DNA from: Chloroflexota bacterium
Lineage (GTDB): Bacteria; Chloroflexota; Anaerolineae; UBA1429
Reading direction: 5' to 3'
Length of the DNA stretch: 8,919 bases
Assembly: GCA_014360745.1 (NCBI GenBank)
Contig: JACIWY010000127.1
Coordinates: 1-8,919 of the forward strand
Shown here: positions 4,562 through 8,919 of the stretch, piece by piece
Position numbering within the stretch: position 1 is the stretch's first letter
Layout of the letters: every line of letters begins with the position of its first letter
Notes under the pieces: generated by a model
The model's database searches: none
What the model was told of the DNA's origin: nothing
What the model saw: only the letters and a program-made list of their open reading frames with translations
Program-made: the position numbers and the translations under genes

Positions 4562-7500
4562 TCACCGCTGTCTCGGTGTGGGAAAGAGGCCTAGGAGACG
4601 CCCCAATCTCTGCTGCCCTCGATCTGCCCATTCCCTCAGGGGCAACACGCGCCCCAAAGCGGCCCTTTCCTCAATGTCAAAGGCGCCCAACCCTACGAGG
4701 CAGAGCATGTAGACTCCCAACCCTAACACGACCCCCAGCAGGCGATAGCGATCGGGCAGAAAGGCGACCAGCAACAACACCGGCGCCGTGCTCAAGGCCG
4801 GTTTCCAGCTCCAACTTAGCCAGGGCACGTGCCCCAGATGTCGGCGAATCCCGAACAAGAAGGGGATGAGCAGGGCGATTTCGGAAGCCACGGCCACATA
4901 GGCAGCGGCCATAAACCCAAAGCGACTGATCAGCGCCAGGTTGGCCAGGATATTGAAAACCAGGCCGATGGCGAACGCCCGCGTGAGAAAACGTTGCTGG
5001 TTCAAGGCGATGAGGATGTATTGGGTCACCGAGTTGATAAAGCCCACCGGCATGTACCAAATCATGACCCGCAGGATGTCGGCGGCCTGGGGCAGATATT
5101 GTGAGCCGGCGAGAATGGCCAACAGCGGGCCGGCCAGCGCCCAACCGATTAGCGCACAGGGCAACGCGACGAGGAGCAGCAGCTTGGTGGCCAGGCGATA
5201 GGTGCGCAGCAAGGCCTCATGGTCGTCGGCGGCATAGCGCGACATGAGCGGAAAGATGGCCATGGTAAAATAGGCCGGGATCACCTGCACCGCGTCGACG
5301 TATTTATAAGCGGCGCCATACCAGCCGAGGACGCGCGGCTCGGGGATCAACCATTCGAGCAGCAGCATGGCCACTTTGAAAAAGAGGGTGGCCAACAACA
5401 AGTTGATCATCAGCGGGTAAGAATCAAGCACCATCCGCCACTGGAAAGGCCAGTCGATCTCGGCGCGGGGCCGGAATAAGGTGCGACGTAGCAGCCCGTA
5501 GAGCACGGCCATGGTGATGAGGTTGACCAGGATGGACACCACCGCCAACCCCAGGTAGCCCGTCCCCAAGATCAAGGCCACCGTGCCAAAGAACACTTTG
5601 AGCAATGTGGTGAGGGTGGTCACCGAGGCGGGGATCTCCATCCGTTCGTAAGCGTTAAAGACGGCCGAAAAGCTGGCTGACATGTTGCTGGGCAAAAGGC
5701 CTAGGCCAAAGACGCCGATGGCCAACATCGTGGTCGGCTCTAGGGGTTTGGTCAGCTGGCGAAGGCCGAAAAAGCCCAGCAACATAGGGATGGCCGCAAC
5801 CCACAGGATGACCCGTAGCATCAAGGTATTACTCAGATAGCGGTTGGCATGTTCGCGATCTTTGGCTACTTCGCGGGTGAGCAAGGTGTTGAGCCCAAAG
5901 TTAGTCAGGATGTCGAACCAGCCGATAATCACCACGGCCAGCGCATATTGGCCCGAATCCACCGGCCCCAGAATGCGCAGCATCAACATGGCGAAGGCCA
6001 TATCGATAGCCTTGTTCACCAGAGAGAGGGCAATGGGTGCCAGCGTATTTTTGGTGACGCGACGTTCGACGATCTCTTGTCCCTGGCCGGCGTAAAAGCG
6101 CGTCCAGCCCCAAAGGGCCAGACCTAGCAAAAAGACCATTGCCGAAAGAAAGCTGATATACAACCCGAATTTGACATTATCGGGCGAATATTTAAAGCGC
6201 ACCACATGATGCCCCGCCGGGAGATATACCGCGCGAAAGTTGCCGTTTGCGCGATATATGTCGATCTTTTGCTCGGCCAATTGGGGCGTTTCGGCGTCAA
6301 AGGGGCGAATAAAGGCCAGCCAACCCTCCGAGTACGCATCGGCGAGGACCAGATAACCCGGCATGATCGTCTCGACGGTGATCGTGACCTCGTTGGGGGT
6401 ATAGACGATCTCCTGGATCGGCGCGGCCGGGTCTGCGGCGGCCGGCCAAGGCGCATCGGGGCGCGGCGCGGCCGCGTCTTCCAAGATGACGCTCTGTCGC
6501 GGGTCAAAGGTGCGCAGCGCCGCGGCCCGGGCTTGATCGTCGCCGATAATCTGCGCCCGAGGCACCCAATAGGCGCGCGGCAGGCCATCCTCGTGGCGAT
6601 AGATGCGCATCTCGCCTTCATAGACCAGGGTGAAATCCTCGTGGTTGAGCGGGCGGTCGGGAGCGGTCAATACATAACGGACGTTCAGCATGTCCAGTAG
6701 CGGGGAATCGAGCACCTCGGGATAATGCGGATACAAGGGAGCGATGCGGTTGTATTGCAGTTCGCTTTGCGGCTGGATGCCCTCCATGTAGCGCGCGTAT
6801 TGCTGGGGGATGATCGAATCGTAACCCCGCGCATCGGCGATGCCGTACCACATGCCGGCATTGGCGTTAAAGGTCTTGTCGGCGCCATAGCTGGTGATGC
6901 GATAGAGGCCGCCCTCTTTTTGCAGAAATTCGATGCCCGGCGTGCGATAGGCGACCAGGCTAGGGTCGACGGCGGGAAAGAAGGAATGGCCGATGACGAA
7001 CAGCTCCCCACCGATGAGTAAGGCGCACAACGCGCTCCAAAGGCGGCGTCGCTGCAATGCCCGGCGGGCGACGAGCGTCGCGCCCCCGGCCGCCAAGGCC
7101 AGAGCAAAGAGCATCAAGTTGCGAAACTCGTACGAATAAAAGGCGCGGCCATCGGCAAAGGCCTGAGGCGCCAGGGCCAGATGGGGCAAAAGGCGCCCGG
7201 CCAGCGTCGCCATTTGCTCCTTGATCAGCAGGCTAAAGCCCAACCCCGCCAGCAGGGCCAAGCCGGCCCACAGCGCGCCTCGTGGGATGAACTCTCGCGC
7301 CAAAAAGCGCCGGATGCGTGCGCTTAAAACTCCTTCGTCATCCCCTGAAATCAAAGCCTCGGCGCCCAAGCCGGCCAACAGGGCCATGCACAAGCTATAG
7401 GGATAGATCCAACGGAAGGGAGAATGCACCTGGTTCAGGCCGGGCAGATAATAGATCAGCGCATAGAGGGGCGTGCCAAAGACAAAGGACAGGGAGAGGG

Positions 7501-8689
7501 CCGCGAGCGCGCCAAAAAAGGGGACATGGCGCCTGGCGCTCTGGCCGCGGCCGGGACAGAGCAGGCCGATCAAGGCCAAAAGGGTCGGCAGAGTGCCCAG
7601 GTAGCTGGCTCCCTCGACATAGTTTTTGATCCCCCAATAAATGGTATGGATCGGCTCGCCGAGGGCGTTTTGTGTCACCGGCACCCATCGCCAGGTGTAG
7701 AGGTCCCAGTAGCCGTGATGGGCCGGGTTACCGAAAAAATCGGGGATCAGCAGCGAGATAATCCGTCGCGGTGGGTAAGCCCAGCCCAGGACGTCCCGCA
7801 GGCTGGCACTGCCGACGCGAAAGTTGTGTCGCACCAGATCGAACAAGGGAACCCACTGGCCGGCGCCGAGCCCCAGGCCGAGGAGCATCATGCCTAGCAG
7901 CCAGCCGGCCAAGCTCAATACGCTGCCCGGCGAGTGCCGCCGCCTATAGACGAGCGCCAAACGCCATAGTGCATAAAAGCCGGCGGTCAACGCGACATAA
8001 TAATACATCTCTGGATGACCGGCTAGGAGAGAAAGACCGAACGCCACTGCTCCTAGGGCGGCGGCAGGGATATAACTGAAAGGGGATCCCTCGCCTTTCT
8101 CTACATGGCGTGCTAACAGCTCTATGGCGGTTAAAAGCAGCGGCAACCACACTGCCGCGGCCACGATCATGGGAAAGACTTGGCGAGTGACCATAAAGCC
8201 CGACAGCATAAAGCTCAGGCCCGCCAGCCCGCTGCCCAGCCGTCCCATGCGCAGCACACGGGCGAACAGATAGATCCAGGTGCCGGCCAAAAAGAGGTGC
8301 AGGGCCGCGAACCAGCCATAGGCGGCCGGCAGCGGCAACACGTAAAAGAGCACGCTCAAGGGGTAAAGAGCCGAGTGTTGGCCTGCGGCTAGAAACGGCA
8401 CACCGCTGAGGATATAGGGGTTCCACAGCGGCAGTTCGCGGCGTTGCAAAGAGTCGACGATGAAACGCTTCCAGGCGTAATTTTCCAGATAGAGGTCGCT
8501 CAGCAGCTCATTATGGGGGACGGTGATACCCTCTTGTGCCGCATATTCCTTCCACGGCGCCCAAGCAAAGGCGTTATCGGCGGGGAGGATGGTCTTGCCG
8601 CCCAGGGTAACCGGCCAAAAGAAGAGCAAGGCCGTGAGCAGGTAGCCCATGAGGATAGCCAAGTCTATTCGCAATGTCGGCTTGCGCAC
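4562..8689 (-). CDS. YfhO-type GT-C-like membrane protein fused to a polysaccharide flippase
   Basis: This 1375-residue polytopic membrane protein joins two normally separate proteins. Residues 1-875 form a complete YfhO-family part: TM1 at about 8-30, an extracytoplasmic loop with candidate acidic residues D38 and D65, the motif LPLWNPYILSGVPF (86-99), further TM helices with AGHPEMYYY (223-231), a soluble outer domain (about 573-835) with LNVRYVLT and PAGHHVVRFKYSP, and a closing TM (about 837-860). A short basic linker (ERRVTKN, near 876) leads into a full MOP/Wzx-like flippase (about 877-1375) with NFGLNTLLTREVAK and about twelve helices. B. subtilis YfhO moves sugar from a lipid carrier onto lipoteichoic acid; MOP flippases move lipid-linked sugars across the membrane. 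GTG 8689 is chosen: it follows GAGGGGGG by 5 nt, puts TM1 at the N-terminus, and the longer TTG start at 8887 falls inside the promoter. No frameshift is seen at the junction. The glycan made is unknown. Confidence 0.88.
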   Translation of the reverse strand: MRKPTLRIDLAILMGYLLTALLFFWPVTLGGKTILPADNAFAWAPWKEYAAQEGITVPHNELLSDLYLENYAWKRFIVDSLQRRELPLWNPYILSGVPFLAAGQHSALYPLSVLFYVLPLPAAYGWFAALHLFLAGTWIYLFARVLRMGRLGSGLAGLSFMLSGFMVTRQVFPMIVAAAVWLPLLLTAIELLARHVEKGEGSPFSYIPAAALGAVAFGLSLLAGHPEMYYYVALTAGFYALWRLALVYRRRHSPGSVLSLAGWLLGMMLLGLGLGAGQWVPLFDLVRHNFRVGSASLRDVLGWAYPPRRIISLLIPDFFGNPAHHGYWDLYTWRWVPVTQNALGEPIHTIYWGIKNYVEGASYLGTLPTLLALIGLLCPGRGQSARRHVPFFGALAALSLSFVFGTPLYALIYYLPGLNQVHSPFRWIYPYSLCMALLAGLGAEALISGDDEGVLSARIRRFLAREFIPRGALWAGLALLAGLGFSLLIKEQMATLAGRLLPHLALAPQAFADGRAFYSYEFRNLMLFALALAAGGATLVARRALQRRRLWSALCALLIGGELFVIGHSFFPAVDPSLVAYRTPGIEFLQKEGGLYRITSYGADKTFNANAGMWYGIADARGYDSIIPQQYARYMEGIQPQSELQYNRIAPLYPHYPEVLDSPLLDMLNVRYVLTAPDRPLNHEDFTLVYEGEMRIYRHEDGLPRAYWVPRAQIIGDDQARAAALRTFDPRQSVILEDAAAPRPDAPWPAAADPAAPIQEIVYTPNEVTITVETIMPGYLVLADAYSEGWLAFIRPFDAETPQLAEQKIDIYRANGNFRAVYLPAGHHVVRFKYSPDNVKFGLYISFLSAMVFLLGLALWGWTRFYAGQGQEIVERRVTKNTLAPIALSLVNKAIDMAFAMLMLRILGPVDSGQYALAVVIIGWFDILTNFGLNTLLTREVAKDREHANRYLSNTLMLRVILWVAAIPMLLGFFGLRQLTKPLEPTTMLAIGVFGLGLLPSNMSASFSAVFNAYERMEIPASVTTLTTLLKVFFGTVALILGTGYLGLAVVSILVNLITMAVLYGLLRRTLFRPRAEIDWPFQWRMVLDSYPLMINLLLATLFFKVAMLLLEWLIPEPRVLGWYGAAYKYVDAVQVIPAYFTMAIFPLMSRYAADDHEALLRTYRLATKLLLLVALPCALIGWALAGPLLAILAGSQYLPQAADILRVMIWYMPVGFINSVTQYILIALNQQRFLTRAFAIGLVFNILANLALISRFGFMAAAYVAVASEIALLIPFLFGIRRHLGHVPWLSWSWKPALSTAPVLLLVAFLPDRYRLLGVVLGLGVYMLCLVGLGAFDIEERAALGRVLPLREWADRGQQRLGRLLGLFPTPRQR

Positions 8690-8852
8690 GAATTCCCCCC
8701 TCGCGCTCGCTTTGCCAAGGCCGGTCGGTTTGCCCAAAACCTCGCCCCGAGAGCGAAAGCCGGGGCTTGGGATGAGCCGTTCGCCGGTCTTTTGCTTTTC
8801 CCGGTGAGCCCCATGGGGAAGGCGCGCTCCAAAAGTATGCCGGGCAGCGAGC
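8690..8852 (-). promoter_or_regulatory. 5' leader of the YfhO-flippase gene
   Basis: The leader is about 163 nt and open in the frame of the gene, which invites a false N-terminal extension. It can form two neighbouring hairpins: GCCCCG / CGGGGC (8766-8761 with 8749-8744) with an inner GC-TTTC-GC, and GGTTT / AAACC (8741-8737 with 8731-8727). A 10-bp palindrome CCCCATGGGG sits at 8809-8818. The Shine-Dalgarno-like GAGGGGGG lies at about 8702-8695. Function of the structures is unknown. Confidence 0.4.
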
Positions 8853-8905
8853 AGCGGGATTATATCTGTGGGCGTAGGTAGCGTCAAAAAAGCGAGGCTG
8901 CCCGG
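8840..8905. repeat. 9-bp inverted repeat bracketing the YfhO-flippase promoter
   Basis: CCGGGCAGC (8840-8848) and GCTGCCCGG (8897-8905) are perfect inverted copies, 48 bp apart, with both promoter boxes between them. The outer copy is followed on the minus strand by CTCGC and a run of six T, so it may instead be the 3' half of a terminator of a gene beyond the window edge. Both readings are inference. Confidence 0.4.
8859..8887 (-). promoter_or_regulatory. Sigma-70 promoter of the YfhO-flippase gene
   Basis: On the minus strand TTGACG (8887-8882) and TATAAT (8864-8859) are 17 bp apart. Transcription should start near 8852. The first codon of the longest possible reading frame (TTG 8887) is the start of this -35 box, so that frame cannot be translated in full from this promoter. 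Confidence 0.8.
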
Positions 8906-8919
8906 TGTTTGGGGAGACT

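Noticed and set aside
6050..6070. Frameshift or assembly join between the YfhO and flippase halves
   Set aside because: The frame is open without interruption and the junction reads smoothly through a sensible basic cytoplasmic linker; only raw reads could exclude an assembly error.
6206..6700. 164-residue plus-strand frame
   Set aside because: Antisense shadow of the outer domain of the YfhO part; no motif of its own.
7424..7897. 157-residue plus-strand frame
   Set aside because: Antisense to transmembrane segments of the YfhO part; charged, repetitive composition typical of shadows.

Overview
The window carries five protein genes, each with its own sigma-70-type promoter, from a fairly GC-rich bacterium. 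The gene set is a primary sigma factor, a small RRM RNA-binding protein, a long TL5/Ctc-type L25 with an acidic tail, and a YfhO-like protein joined to a MOP-type flippase. Together these resemble Chloroflexota (Anaerolineae and relatives). That placement is an inference from protein style, not a proof. No rRNA, tRNA, CRISPR array, insertion sequence or phage gene was seen.

Layout. 1-583: non-coding, with a consensus promoter at 303-331 and a leader of about 246 nt. 584-1807 (+): primary sigma factor RpoD/SigA, followed by a strong hairpin (1821-1858). 1923-2936 (-): PdxA-family dehydrogenase, convergent with rpoD, with its own promoter and a 12-bp palindrome between promoter and start codon. 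2937-3330: divergent promoter region; the rightward promoter starts a leader of about 216 nt. 3331-3609 (+): 92-residue RRM protein. 3626-3678: bidirectional terminator shared with the convergent gene. 3705-4358 (-): ribosomal protein L25, with its own promoter and a leader of about 139 nt holding two hairpins. 4562-8689 (-): a single 1375-residue membrane protein made of a complete YfhO-type GT-C-like part and a complete polysaccharide flippase. 8690-8919: its leader and promoter.

The genes do not form one pathway. Sigma factor, RRM protein and L25 are gene-expression housekeeping; PdxA is cofactor or four-carbon acid metabolism; the large protein is envelope glycan assembly. The most interesting points are (1) the YfhO-flippase fusion, which may put lipid-linked sugar flipping and extracytoplasmic sugar transfer in one polypeptide; (2) an anti-Shine-Dalgarno element in the RRM leader that can pair over about 120 nt with the ribosome binding site; (3) a long rpoD leader with a terminator-like hairpin, an overlapping alternative stem and an orphan Shine-Dalgarno with a possible micro-ORF; and (4) a TTG start for the longest reading frame that lies inside a -35 box, so the real start must be further in.
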